Origin: Hericium rajendrae
Lineage: Eukaryota > Basidiomycota > Agaricomycetes > Russulales > Hericiaceae
Direction of reading: 5' to 3'
DNA: 64,000 bases
NCBI GenBank assembly: GCA_033439255.1
Contig: CM065880.1
Coordinates: forward strand, 2,418,001 to 2,482,000
A program made the translations under genes and the position numbers. Below are positions 40,027 to 51,960 of this stretch, piece by piece; position 1 is the stretch's first letter; each line of letters starts with the position of its first letter. The notes beneath the pieces were generated by a model. The model searched no databases. It had not been told where the DNA came from and was given only the letters and a program-made list of their open reading frames with translations.

Positions 40027-41493
40027 ATGGCTACAATTCAAGATTATTTTGCACCCTCTAAAAGTACTGCCAAGCCTCCTCCTGCAAGAGCACCACCACC
40101 TCCTGCAAGAAAAGCACCAAATTCGAACACTGCCCAAACATTGAATAAACCACTCAACGGGCTCAAGCTCATGCCAGCCTCGAAAGAAGCATTTCAGCAT
40201 CACCTTGATCTGGTTGGCTATGAAGGCCAATCATTCTTCCAGGCCAAGCCATTGCAAGGTAAGTAGCTACCAGACTGTATGCAATTACCTAATGACCGAA
40301 TCCTCAGAATCAGTTCATGCGTTCACACTTTTCGGCCAATTAGGCCTCTATATGCCGGATGAGATTCATCGGTCGGCAAACTCGAAGCTTGTTATCGCGA
40401 AGAGTGGATCTCGAGGCATTGGCGAGAAGCCCTTTGTCTACAAGCGATGGACACGCATTTTCCAGTGCATGAGTGGCATCGAAGATCCCGCAGAATCGAA
40501 CTTCACCAATGCATCAACGGAGTCAGAAGCTACATCAAACAATGGATCATCAACCAGCGGAGAAGCGGCACCATCAAAAAGCAGCAAACTGAAGAAGCGC
40601 CAGCGTCTGCTTCCATACCTCGGGTGCTGTTTCTGTGTCCGTCTCATAACGACACATCTGGCAATGGACAAAGGTCAGGATTCCTAAAATAGGGGATTGC
40701 TTTGTTACTAATTCAAGATTAGGACAAAAAATTGAATACATTGACGAGATTACAGGCATTTTCGATCACTGTGCCGACTGCAAGAATCTAGAAGAGATGC
40801 CAGACACACCTAGAATCCCCCCCCATCCTGAACTCCATGATTTCGCCCTCGCTTGCGTCGAAAATGACAACATGACACCACAGCAACTGGCGAAGCGATG
40901 CCATGAGTGGGCCGAAGACAAATGGGGAAAGAACTACCCACCTGGCGACAAATCTCATTGGTATCTGCTTACCTCACATGACCGGACAAGCATCTATCGC
41001 ATGATTGCAGCTCGGACAGGGGTTCCATAGTGCTCGGCTGCTGAGTCAAATCTAGATCTTTGGTTCCGATCCAACTCGCCGGCTCCACCTTCTGCAGTTC
41101 TCTTGGAATCTGTCTTGCACTATGAGCCATTTGTCGAGGGTGAATCAGATCAGTTTGTGCTCATACTCAGTCATCCCGAGGAGCAAAAATTTGCTGAAAG
41201 CATCATGCACAATGGTCAAGTTGACTTCGACATCACCTTCAGTTTCTCAAGTGCGCGGGCCAGTCTCATGAACTTGGGGGAAGAGGGCCGATGCTCTGCA
41301 CGGCAATACGATTCCTTTTGAATTGTTCTAACTTTGTAGTGTTATGCTCATAGAATTAATAAGATAACAGAGAATTGAATATACTAGTATTGTAATGCTG
41401 CAAAACTCTCCATCTTCAAAGTATATTGTTTTACACTTATCTCTTATTTTTAAACTTTGTTACCAGCAAGAGTTGAACTAATGACAAAATAAT

Positions 41494-41541
41494 GGTCACA
41501 TGCAACAGCGAGCCCGGTCAGCCTCACTGTTGCACGTGACC
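41494..41541. repeat. foldback, 15-bp arms
   Basis: GGTCACATGCAACAG pairs with CTGTTGCACGTGACC at 14 of 15 positions around an 18-nt loop. Confidence 0.65.
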
Positions 41542-41854
41542 TCTCAAAAATTGTGTTTACATTTATGAAGTACATAAGTGTGGCCTTTGAAGGTCTGTCA
41601 ACTGTTGTATGTTGCCTAGATTGATTTTATTTTTGCCTTCTAGGGGTCTGAATCAGTAATTTGGCTATATCTCTGTCAGTTCTCTAGCTATGAATATAAA
41701 CTCAAGTGTTTCAGAATAGGACTATCAATGACTATATTAATACGATTTTTACTGATTTTTTTACACTACTCAGTATGTGCCTATTCTCAGATGATTTGAT
41801 GATTTGCCCTTAGACTTGAATGATTTTTTCGATTTTTTCCTGCTTATAAATTGC

Positions 41855-41954
41855 TTATGTAATCCGCAGCACGGCCAAAATGACGTACTCCCGTCCCTCT
41901 CATGATGTCATGGGATGGGAGTATGTCATTTTGCCCATGCTGCGGATTATGTAA
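41855..41954. repeat. 100-bp foldback with CpG-decayed arms
   Basis: The arms, about 45 bp each, include AATCCGCAGCA and AAAATGACGTACTCCC. Several mismatches between them are CpG in the left arm against TpG/CpA in the right arm (ACGT/ACAT, CCGT/CCAT, CACGG/CATGG). Confidence 0.75.
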
Positions 41955-42209
41955 AACCTTGAAAATAGTCAAATAGGAGGCTTTGTGATAATTCGAGTGT
42001 ACCTCCTTAAGTACTGGAGATATCATCGGTCCCTTGATTGCATCAGAAAGATCTCCATTACACCTTTTCAACAACGCTAGGTACACTACAATTGGATGAG
42101 TCGATAAAAAGATATGGCCTCAACAAGTTTGCCCCTGCCTCTAACACCAACCCTTCAGTAATCGCTACCGCGTTTTCTCAATACGTATCCGATCGTCTTG
42201 TATAATATG

Positions 42210-42244
42210 CCGTTGGAAAGGTACGAATCAGACCTTTCCAATGG
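42210..42244. repeat. foldback, 13-bp arms
   Basis: CCGTTGGAAAGGT pairs with ACCTTTCCAATGG, one mismatch, again CpG against CpA. Confidence 0.6.
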
Positions 42245-44283
42245 TATCTTTAGCGTGTAAATAGCGCCACTCATTGCTCCACTACAATGCAATCACTATG
42301 ATCTCCTTCTCAAGGATATCTTTTGAAGTGATTTGCTCATATCTCAGTCATTTCTGGATCTATTGTTATGAAAACAAATGTTCTGAGGAGGTAAAATTTG
42401 CTCGCATTATATTACCACACATCACACTCACTTATATCAATAAAAAGATACAGACTTTACTATGAAGTACATTTATCCACTATCTTGTAACAAGTTTGCA
42501 CTTTTTCATACTGAGAACTTCTGGTCCTAATATGACTAGCATTGACTTAAATATGCATATAGTCTAACAATGATTTAGTTAGATTTAGAAGACTGAATAT
42601 CTCTAAGAAATATCCAAAATTTTAAGAATGGCAATTGGTAGAATCAAACTTATAACCTCACTTTATATGAGAAATTAGTTAGAGTAAATGATTCCAAGAA
42701 ATTATAATGAGATATAAATGTTATGTATAATGATTGTGAACAGTGACAGTGAGATATGTTGATTGTAAAATGAAATAAAAGAATTCAAGGTTGAACTGGA
42801 ATTGAACCTGCAAACTCGTCACATTGTTAACTTGTGATTATATAAGCCAACTGCCAAATGGGGATGGTCATCATTTTGGTGTCGTTTTCGATAGGAAAAG
42901 CCGGTATAGAGTAAATGTGTCTAAGGAATCGTAACATTGTTGCTATTGATCATCGGAACAATTCTGGAGTTCCGATCGGCCACATCATATATACGGCATG
43001 CCCATCTGCCAAGGCTGTTCACGGAGATTATAAACGGAGATTATAACACAGCGCTTCTCACTCGGCTGATCAGACTTTTCAACGAGCAGCTATGCGAGCG
43101 GCTAGGCATCAATTTTACCATTTGTGTGGCCAACACGGACAACGATTCTTGGGAGCACACTGCCTTGACAACGACGTGGAACGGTGTGCACCTCATGCTT
43201 TGCATGTTCCATATTTGGCAGGCCTGGTGCAACAAACTCAGATTGTGCCTGCAGTCAGTTCCCATAGGCGAGGCATGCAAAACAACTAGATCTGATCTGA
43301 CACAATTCTCGATGCAGCTTCTGAAGGATGTGAAGACACACATGGAAGCAACCACGGCGTTCAATGACATTCTTGCATGTTACCAGGCACTCGAGCTACA
43401 GCCGGATGAGATCTCGAAGAAGCGAGCTCAAGCTGGGATGACTTACTTGGCTTATTTCCGAGGTTATCTCAAGGAGCCGGCATTCTGGAAAGCATGGTCA
43501 CCTGCCGGTGCTGTTGAAGCTGCCGAGAAGCTCGGCATACTCCTGGAGAAGGTCGCACACACGACAAATCATGTAGAGTATTTCAATCATCTCATCAAAG
43601 GGCCACTCTTTGCTATGTTCGAGAGAGGTGGGTGGCACCCTCGGCTGGACATATGGGTCCTTACCCTGCTCACCGAGATTCTTCCCAGCTTCTTCCGCGA
43701 GAAAGCGCAAAGGGGGCAGATGAATGATTTTCGACAGGAAATGAGGCAGTTGCACCCGACGCAGTTGTGCCTGACATCATCTAGCAACGAAGGTAATTAA
43801 AATTTGATGTCCACCATTGGTGCGCTAATTATAAACAACAGAAGCGCACAACGTCGTGAAAAATTTTGATGACCCGGAACAATGGCTTGCCGATGCTATC
43901 TGTGCTGTCAATGAGGATGATGACAAAGTTCTTTGCCGTGACGATCCCGACACATTGCTCATTGAAGGTTATGGACTGCCCTTAGACGACGACTTTGCAT
44001 TTGAAGATGCCTGAGAATCAATAGATATCTTACTGGACCTCTCGCGTGAAGCAGAAGCTGTGTCTGATTCTGAAGGTTCAACTCTGGGCCCAATGTTCCT
44101 GCAGGATCTCGGCATCATCAAAAGCACCCAGGAATGTAACGAAAGTGGCCATACATCACGGCAACAGGCTATTCTTGCGACCGGTCTGTCTATGATCCAG
44201 AAGGCCGAGGACATGCTTTGCGATGCCATCAAGATGTGCCAGTCAGCTGGTCCATCAGGAAAAACCGGAGTTTCACTAAATCA

Positions 44284-44350
44284 GATGATGTGCCTATAGA
44301 AGCACTGATGTGCCTATAGAAGCACTGATGTAGATATAGAAGCACTGATG
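44284..44350. repeat. ~21-bp tandem repeat, three copies
   Basis: ATGTGCCTATAGAAGCACTG is repeated twice perfectly and a third time with changes, directly at the end of the MULE relict. Confidence 0.7.
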
Positions 44351-44739
44351 GTAGCTACCGGTGTTTTCCAGCTGATCCTGTAGCTCTTCTATTACATACT
44401 GTATGACTGCATTCAGGTCCCATAGCTTGTCTTGTCCTACCGTAGTCTCCTGTAGTTTTCTGTAGTGACACTGTCTTTTTAATCCATTATATTGCTCAAA
44501 AGTCTTTCAAAAGTGATGTGAGGCTTGTATTTCATCATATGATCTGCCAGTTTTGATTACTAATGTGCTATCACCACTAGTAACATGTTACGCACACATA
44601 TGTGCCTCTAAGCAAGTCCTGCTCATACTGTGTGTCTGCATTTTTTTGCGGTTCCAAGGCAAGCAGGAAATAACTCAGAACAAATGTGAGTGTATCAAAA
44701 TACTCTTGACTAACACTTTTCAACAAGTCTAGGATAACA

Positions 44740-45500
44740 CCCTTGCATAGACGACTTCAAGTTTCAAAAGGTATGTGTGGCTGACGCTTTGACACCATAG
44801 ATTTTGATGTTATGCACCAAGCACTGCACCGATTTGCATGTATGTACATGTGTTCGAAAGCTACTGATTGCCGCTTTCTGGAACACCAGAAATGTTGCCA
44901 GTGCGTTCACTCGTTGTAAAGATAACCTCAAAACATGTTCTTGCTGACAGTTTCAGAGATTCTGTTGTAGTGCCTCGAGTTTTTCACCCATCAGGGCGCA
45001 CGATAACTCGTTCGAAAGCTCTTGATGAGCTCCTTTTAACGAGGTAAAGATTTTCGTGGTATGTCCAATATTTGTCATGATATATCCAATTTTCGCTCAA
45101 AGGGACGATTTTTAAATCTTCTCGGATCAGGTTGTGTAGGGCACCGTTCGAAAGCTATGCTCAACCGCGTTCAGGAATGTCTGAAACGTCAGCGGTGCAT
45201 GTTCTCGTTGTGAAGATATGCCAAAACTGCTGTTTGACCTCCATTTTCAGAGATTTTGCCACTAGTGCACGAGTTCTGCACCTAACGTAGCGTATGAGGG
45301 CTTGTTTGGAAGCTACGAATAAGAACATTCAGATGAGCCAAAAAGATATGTGGTGCGTGCAATATTCATAAAGTTATATCACTTTTTGTATCTACTAAAT
45401 GTCACTTACAGCATTCTGGCCATAGCGCCTTTAATATCCAACAGATCATGGCGTACAAGGCATCGTTCGAAAGCGACGATTTGTCTGGCTTGGCCAGTAC
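44740..45500. repeat. degenerate ~160-bp tandem repeat with GTTCGAAAGCT anchor
   Basis: GTTCGAAAGCT or a close variant occurs near 44853, 45011, 45149, 45309 and 45467, intervals of about 158, 138, 160 and 158 bp. Each unit continues with related words such as TCGTTGTRAAGATA and TTTTCAGAGAT. No coding frame is kept. Nothing else is recognisable between 44350 and 44740. Confidence 0.55.
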
Positions 45501-45755
45501 TAGGTACATGTTAATCAGATGAAAACTGATGTTTGTAGCAGAGAAATGCAGAACTCTCCAGGGGACCCAGATACTCTCCCACGCTCCTTGCAGCTAAGAC
45601 GCACAACAGGGCAGAACACAGATGGCCATATCTGGCAATCTGATTTCTGCCAGCATTGGACAAGTGTAAGTCAGTGTAGAGTTCATATCTATAAACACTG
45701 AAGGAAATTTTGTTAGTAATGTAACTTGCAATGTTTTTATTTTTCGTGCAGGAGC

Positions 45756-45793
45756 CAGAAACCAGATTGCCAAATATGGCAATCTGGTTTCTG
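45756..45793. repeat. perfect palindrome, 17-bp arms
   Basis: CAGAAACCAGATTGCCA, a 4-nt AATA loop, then its exact complement. A related half, TGGCAATCTGATTTCTG, lies at 45633-45649. Confidence 0.8.
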
Positions 45794-46039
45794 CCTTTGG
45801 TGTTGTTTGGCCTCAGGATTTGCCAGCAGCGCGTCGTCTTTGCCACTCTTTCTAAGTCTCTTCTCTCTCACTCTCTCACTCTCTTACTTCTCTCTCTCTT
45901 GTTTTATTGTAAGTCTGTTATTCTTTTGTTCTCATCTCTTTTCAGGTTAGAAGGGTGTAAGAGAAGGCTAGAAGAGTGATACTGGTACATTGTATGTATG
46001 TTTGTTTTTATTTTATTGGTTGTTTCAGTGCTGACATGC

Positions 46040-46375
46040 TTGCTCATCTGCCTCCTACCTGCCCGCTCACCCATGCAACCATCCACATGCATGCCTGCCT
46101 GCTTGCCTGCTCACTTGCCTGATGGCTTGTCCGCTTGCCCGATGGCTTGCCCACTTGCCCGATGGCTCGTCTGCTTGCCTGATGGCTTGCCCACAATCTG
46201 CTTGCCTGTCTGCTCATCTGCACACCTGCCTGCTCACCTATGTACCTTTCCACTTGTTCACATGCTCGTCTGCTCACCTGCTTGTTTGCATGCTCGTCCA
46301 CTCACCTGCTTGCCTACATGCCCACCTGCTCACTCACATGCCCACCTGCTCACTTGCATGTCTGTCTGACCTACG
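46040..46375 (+). repeat. C-rich minisatellite
   Basis: Degenerate units of GCTTGCCTGATGGCTTGCCC and GCTCACCTGCTTGC type. Several frames are open because stop codons are rare in this composition. Confidence 0.7.
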
Positions 46376-46767
46376 TATGTACTACAGTAGAGGGGACTGG
46401 TGTTTATATATCTGTGAGATGACAGCACAAGTGGCCTAATGTAGTACGGAGTAGTAATTAGCTAGCTCATGTTATGTAGTTATTCTTAAATAAAGTTTTT
46501 GAATGTTCTGATATATTGCAATTGAGTGAAATATAAGGATATCAACAGTTGTTTATACAAATTGTATAACTACTGTAAAGAGATTCATTGCTACAGTAGA
46601 GACATATTCACTACAGGTCACTACGGCTCACTATCGGAGCCACGGTAGTAGGGGGGGGTCCTACGAGTACTACAGGAGCTATGGGAGCTACAGGTCACTA
46701 CGGTAAGATTCTGATCACTACTGTAGCTCATGGTAGCCCACTGTAGCTCTTCCTGTTTTTCCAGATG

Positions 46768-47240
46768 TCAGTCAGACTTTGATGCCGAGTACTACCAGAG
46801 CGACAGCTTGCGAGATCAAGATGACAGCAAACCTATGCCATTCAAAGTTCACGTTGCACAAAGTGAGGGGAGGATCTCGATGTCACCTCCACTACTCCTG
46901 GGGCCATCTCGGCATGAAAACCAGGTACTCGGCACACTCGAGCGGCAAAAGAAGGCGAAGCGAATTCAGTCGTATGGCATTCGATAAGCATGCGGAGCAC
47001 AATGTAAACATAGTTTGTATTATTAGTAAATAACATTGAGTCATGAAAACCTGAGCTGCGCGCAGTGCGGGGGGGTTTGGGGGGGAACGCCCCAATGGGG
47101 GTCCAGGAGGGGACTCCCTGGTCGCTGCAGCTGATGCCGCAAACAATCCATGCCAAAAAAAAAAAAAAACATTCGTATTATGTGCTACTATACACACACG
47201 ACATGACGCACACCACGCACTGCGCCGACTACGACAAATG
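46768..47240. other. unassigned DNA with a G-tract and A-tract
   Basis: A frame at 46770-46987 is open but unrecognised. 47065-47125 is G-rich (GGGGGGGTTTGGGGGGG, GGGGGTCCAGGAGGGG) and a run of 14-15 A follows at about 47156. This could be the 3' end of a LINE or SINE, but I see no reverse transcriptase or RNA polymerase III boxes. Confidence 0.3.
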
Positions 47241-49605
47241 CCTCGCGCCCATCTTACGAGGTGCGGCATTGTTGGTGGCACTTACGTCAGCCCGCCTTCC
47301 CATTCTGGCCAATGTTGGCACAGGTTTGATCTCTGGCAGGAGAGCCTGGCTGCCATCCTCAAGCGCTATGAGGGTTACTATAATGACATTTTTGCCCCAG
47401 ACTGGTACAAGAGTATGGAGAATGGTGAGGAGATCACCTTCAAGCAGCCAAGAGGTATAATTTCAGATCTCTTTGCCTGGCTGGCTATGGAACCAATCAA
47501 CATCAATGAGGTCAGTGTGTCTCACTGTAGTAAATGATACAATACTTAATCATGTTAATTTCCCAGGGGTTATCAGAGCCAATGCTCCGTTGGTCAGAAG
47601 CAGTCTCGGTATGATCCAATTTATGTATCAAACGAGCAGCTTCAGACAACTAACATGCTGATTATTCTGCCCAGGTCACCCGATATGCTCGCCTGGCTAT
47701 TAAGGTGGGCATGTCGTATTCACGTCTCACGATGCATATTGGTCCGAGGCTGCCTCGCACGCCTTCTCACTGAACTGCATGGCCCTATGAATACACCGAG
47801 CAGACCCGATGTCATCACTGCTCTGACAATGAGTGGTCATTGTATATTACAGAGAGACTTAGTGCTATAGAGTTCAGCAAGCCAGGCATAGATTCAGAAT
47901 GAAGGCTGCCTGTATTTTCTATGCCGACATGGCTTCCACTTGCCCGTTCACCCAGCATCATTCACACTTCTGTGCTGTCGCGCATTCTCACTGTACAAAA
48001 TTTGGTCATAGATCTATTACAAAATATATCTCTTACTTTCTATCTCAGTTTCTCCCTGCTAGCACTGAGCAGTCAGCGCTACTTGCACGTGGGTGCAGCC
48101 CCAAGGCAGTGTGTTATGTAGGACCATATTTGTCCATGTTTGGCACAGCTTCAGGATTTGCTGAGTCGGTTCAACGTGTTCAGCGCTGCTCGTGCTCAAG
48201 TGCTCACCATTCACTATATGCTAGACCAGGCCATGATACAGAGAAGCATAAATATCTTCCCACTTTTCTATGTCCGATGCACTGCAAATTGCCAGTATCC
48301 CCCACCGTGATGCTGAACAGAACACCCCAAAGCAGCCGTGCAGGCATGTCCATCACATTGCCCAACTCATGGCTATGAAGCTGCAGCAATAGCCTCATGA
48401 CACACATCACCACTGGCATCTAGATGGACAACAGTTGCCTGTTGACACCTGGATTTGTGAGCACGACACGTTCTTCACTGCGGGTGAGCTCCTTTGACAC
48501 TCCATGCAGCCTCGCTGACAGCCAGCCTGCACCCATCGCTGACAAGACATGAGGAGCTGGCGCTGGAGAAGGTCAAGCACATATTTCATCTTCTGTTGCA
48601 TGTCATATATGTGAGTTGCTGACAGAGTCACAAGGAGCACTAACCCTGCACTCGAGAAGCAGATGAAGGCCGTTGCAGAGGGTGGTCACCGAAGCAGTGC
48701 CACTGCGAATTTGACGATCACGGTGCACTTACCCTTCCCCCTCCTACCTTTTCTAGGCTGATTGGCCTGTGGGAATACAGCAAAGAACACAGTGATGCAT
48801 GCATTCTACAAGATGTACCAGGCCAGGCACATGGGCCACTGTGTGGAGTTTCCGCACTTGACCCAGGATGCAGTGGATACGGATGCAGATGATGAGGAAG
48901 ATGGTGCACTATGCGAGAAGCTGCGGGAGCTCATGCGGTAGGAAGGTACACTGGCACCACAGTCAGACATGCAACAATGCACTGAAGCAGGCAACACGAG
49001 CACACCTCCATGGACCTAATGGACAGTGTGGCTCAAGTGTGATGACAATGACAATGACATGCTCAGCTCGCTCAAGTTCTGCGAGATCGAAGGCAATGCG
49101 TGGAGACTTTCATGATACCGGTCTGGCCATGCAGAATCCAACGAGGTGCATCTTTCCACTCTGTTAACATGCAGTCCAGAACAGTGAGTACATCATTGAC
49201 ACGATGCAGCTCCACTGTAGGCCAGAGATAAATGAGCATGACCGTGCATGTATGGCATTGTGGCTCAAGGAGAAGAGTTTGTCCTGCATTGCAGGACCAG
49301 GGTGCAGAGGCACAGATGCATTGGTAGGGGGCATTGGGTGCACAAGCAAGGCATCAGGCTGAGGAACCCAGTGCATGCAGTATCGCATGGTCTGTGGGTG
49401 TGCCAATGCAGAGGCAGAGGAAATAGAGGACGGCGAGGATAGGGCACTGCGTGAGATTGCAGTGTGGACAGTGCATGAAAAGCTGCGAAAGCTTGTCCAT
49501 CATGCAAAGGTAAGCTGACACTCGAGTTTGAGGTATCACTGTCATGTGCTGAGAGACAGGCAGCAGGAGCTTACCTCCATGCACAGACATCTGGGCTTGT
49601 GCCCA
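47240..49605 (+). other. degenerate coding-like relics, not recognised
   Basis: Part of the block looks like decayed protein-coding sequence: a frame at 47300-47530 reads LWQESLAAILKRYEGYYNDI and ends FAWLAMEPININEV, and after an intron-like gap a frame near 47580-47750 reads RWSEAVSVTRYARLAIKVGM. Frames beyond 48,000 are short and full of stops; 48,860-49,150 shows an acidic stretch. I do not recognise the family. A transposon-encoded origin is likely given the setting. Confidence 0.3.
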
Positions 49606-50476
49606 CATCTGAAAAATTTGCAGGTCCTACATAGTTCTACATATCTTATATAGAAGTCATAGGCCCATAGCACCTCCCTTTACTACATAGCCCTCATAGC
49701 TCAAAGGGAGAGCTATGAAGTGCTATGAGATGCTATAGAGCTGAAGGGGGTGCTATGAACTACTATCATGACTATCATAGTTAACTATGAAGCTATCATA
49801 GGGTGCCTAGCTATTAAATCTATCAGAGCTATATTACCTACTTATGCTATACTCAATATATAAACTTAGCACATCTATCAAAGTAATAAGATTTATTAGA
49901 ACTATCTAAACTATCAAATTTTTGGTCTAACTATAAAGCAAATCTTATATTCATCATTAATACTGAAAGATCATATCAAAACATTATTTTATAAGTGATT
50001 ATTTAAATTTCATATTATATTAATCAGTCTAATATATTACAACATGATAAACTATTATAATCTAATAATAGACTTGATAATTTACAACAATATGCACTCA
50101 CAGCTCAAAAAGATAACAAATTAATGAAACCTACCTTTATCAAAAAAGCAAAAATCTATTAATCAAAGATATTAGATAACAAAGATGTAGAGACAAAGAA
50201 AGTAAAAAGATCAGCCCACCTTTACTTGAGAAGATAACAAAGATATAGATAGAGGGAACATTAGTAAAGAACATAGAACATTTAACTAAAGTCAACACAC
50301 CTTAAAGATAATTGGGCAAAGAAACAACGAGCAAAGAAAGAACAACGACGAGCAAAAAAATAACAACGACGAGCAAAGAAGGAGCAACGGCGAGCAAGCA
50401 ACAATGACAATGACGACGCCGACGTGGCGAGAGATGGTGGGTGTTAGAGAGCAAGAGGCAATGTGCGTCGCGCGAG

Positions 50477-50540
50477 CCTTATATACGAATCCCGGGCGAA
50501 GCCGAGAATCGTGGCTGCCGGGCACTGCCGAGCGCCGCGC
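50477..50540 (-). promoter_or_regulatory. divergent core promoter (E5), TATA box 50478-50485
   Basis: Minus strand: CACGATTCTCGGCTTCGCCC, GGGATTCG, TATATAAGG, as in E3 and E4. Confidence 0.6.
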
Positions 50541-50925
50541 CAGAGGCTAAGTGATAGATTTTGTTAACTTGTGTTTGCTGCTCAGTAGCGCACAGTATAT
50601 TAGTTAGACAAGTAGCACATACAATCGAATGGTATGAAAAAGTTATACGTAGTATCTTTTTTTCTGAATTATAACGATTTGATTTGATTAATGAAGTTCG
50701 AAACATTTGAACTCGCGCTTTCGATCGCTCAAGCACTAAGGCGCGTCGTTCGACTTGTCCTTGTTCTCACTCAGTCCCTCGACAGCTCCCCCTCGTCTCT
50801 GCACCCCGTTTTCCTCCTCCTTCCCCTTGCTTTTTGTCACCCCGAAGATCGGCAGGATCGGTAAGAGGTTCAAAGGGCTCAAGGTAAGTAAAAAAAATCT
50901 GTATTCGTGCTTCTCGTACTAATTC

Positions 50926-50960
50926 CGAGAGTATCGCTCGGATAACGAGCGATACTCTCG
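50926..50960. repeat. hairpin at splice acceptor (E5)
   Basis: CGAGAGTATCGCTCG and CGAGCGATACTCTCG, perfect 15-bp arms with a 5-nt loop. The intron 50884-50929 (GTAAGTA donor, CTAAT branch) ends at its first bases. Confidence 0.75.
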
Positions 50961-51960
50961 TTGTTACTCGTTCTTTCGTGCCTCCACGCCCCCATCGCCG
51001 CCCTTTCCCCATTCCCGTCCTCCTCGCATCTTCGCCGCATCCATCCCCCGCATCGCTGTCGCGTCGCCGCAACACGCGACGTTCTCTGCGTGTGGCTCCG
51101 ACGCCCCCGGTGTCACCTCAACCTCCCGCGCATGGCTTCAGCAGCCCGCGCCTGCTCTCGCGCCCGCCGGTGTCTGCCCTCCACGCCGAGCACGCCCTCC
51201 ACGCCGCCCTAACGGTCCACACACCTTCTCAACAACCCCACATGGCCAGGACAACGACACGACAACGACTATCGGGTCTCGTTGCCGTGGCGACGAGACT
51301 CGGTGTGTCGTGCTGCGCCCCTGCGCTCGTTTCCCGCACCCTGCGCACCGTATCTACGTCCTCCGCGCGGCCTCCGCACCCTCGCACACCCTCTACGCCG
51401 TCCGCGTAACCTCTGCGCCGTCCACGCACTCTCCACGCCGTCCGCGCACTCTTCACGCCGTCCGCGCCGCCTCCACGCCATCCGCGCCGCCTCCACGCCA
51501 TCCGCGCATCCTCCACGCCTTCCGCGCAGCCTCCTTGCCCTCCGCGCAGCCTCCTGCCTTCCGCGTCACCTCCCTGCCTTCCGCGCCGCCTCAACGCCGT
51601 CCGCGCCACTCCACGCCTTCCCCGCTGCCTCCATGTCTTTCGCGCCGCGTCCTCGCCCTCCGCGCTGCATCCCCGCCCCCTGTTCCACATCCACGCATTC
51701 CGCGCCGTCATCCCGCCCTCTGCGCCGCCTCCCCGCCCTCTGCGCTGCGTCCACGCGCTCCGCGCCGTTCAGCGCCGTGGCTTCGCCTCTCCGCACTCCT
51801 CGCCGCTTCTCCGCGCTCTGCGCACCTCGCGCACGTCGTCATCTACGCGCGACTATAATGCCACGTGCACGGACCCCAGGAGCCTGTACGCGACCCCGCC
51901 GTCGCAGATAGGGTGTTGACGCCACGCGCACGGCATCAATACCGCGCGCGCGACATCAGT
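50961..51960 (+). repeat. GC-rich exon of E5, degenerate CGCGCCGCCTC tandem units
   Basis: From 51350 to 51830 the exon is a degenerate tandem array with unit close to CTCCACGCCGTCCGCGC (about 18 bp). Long frames are open on both strands (for example 51282-51911), so I do not call a protein. Confidence 0.55.
51276..51299. promoter_or_regulatory. RFX X-box-like palindrome (E5)
   Basis: GTTGCCGTGGCGAC at 51281-51294 inside a GTCTC/GAGAC-armed palindrome. Confidence 0.5.

Larger units (their letters stand above)
41330..42935. other. AT-rich insertion splitting the MULE gene
   Basis: About 1.6 kb without coding potential separates two parts of one transposase core (the FSSARASL block and the AIDHRNNSGVPIG block). 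It contains three foldback structures and a TTCTCAGATG word at 41785-41794 that resembles the CATCTGA terminus. I could not define its ends or a target duplication. Confidence 0.5.
40027..44300 (+). pseudogene. MULE (Mutator-like) transposase pseudogene
   Basis: Fragments of a transposase of the type widespread in agaricomycetes. Exon 1 (40027-40258, MATIQDYFAPSK) is followed by a 49-nt intron (40259-40307). A middle part (about 40720-41320) holds IPPHPELHDFAL and DFDITFSFSSARASL. The catalytic part (42937-43792) holds GVPIGHIIYTA, ANTDNDSWEH, CMFHIWQAW, KAWSPAGAVEAAEK, TTNHVEYFNHLIKG and WVLTLLTEILP, the MULE transposase core. A 49-nt intron (43793-43841) and an acidic C-terminus follow. Breaks: TAG at 41028-41030, TGA at 41322, a ~1.6 kb insertion splitting the core, and a 13-bp tandem duplication (ACGGAGATTATAA, near 43027-43052) that shifts the frame after SAKAVHGDY. 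The last part (44012-44300) is open only beyond a TGA. I do not see the SWIM zinc finger common in this family. Confidence 0.75.
45510..46767 (-). mobile_element. possible CATCTGA-related element with CTACAG subterminal repeats
   Basis: Ends GTTTTTCCAGATG at 46755-46767 (reverse complement CATCTGGAAAAAC), one substitution from the family terminus. The last 180 bp (46590-46750) are dense in CTACAGTA/CTACGG words where the main family has CTATAG. Inside, an intron-like GTAAGTCTG...TTTCAG unit follows CT-rich DNA (45840-45945) and a C-rich minisatellite fills 46040-46375. The layout mirrors the GC-exon half of a CATCTGA element. The left end is not identified. Confidence 0.35.

Noticed and set aside
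41785-41794. Terminus of another CATCTGA element
   Set aside because: The motif TTCTCAGATG is present but no CTATAG-rich subterminal block or partner end accompanies it.
47156-47170. Poly(A) tail of a LINE or SINE
   Set aside because: A single A-run near G-rich DNA without reverse transcriptase, RNA polymerase III boxes or a target duplication that I can identify.
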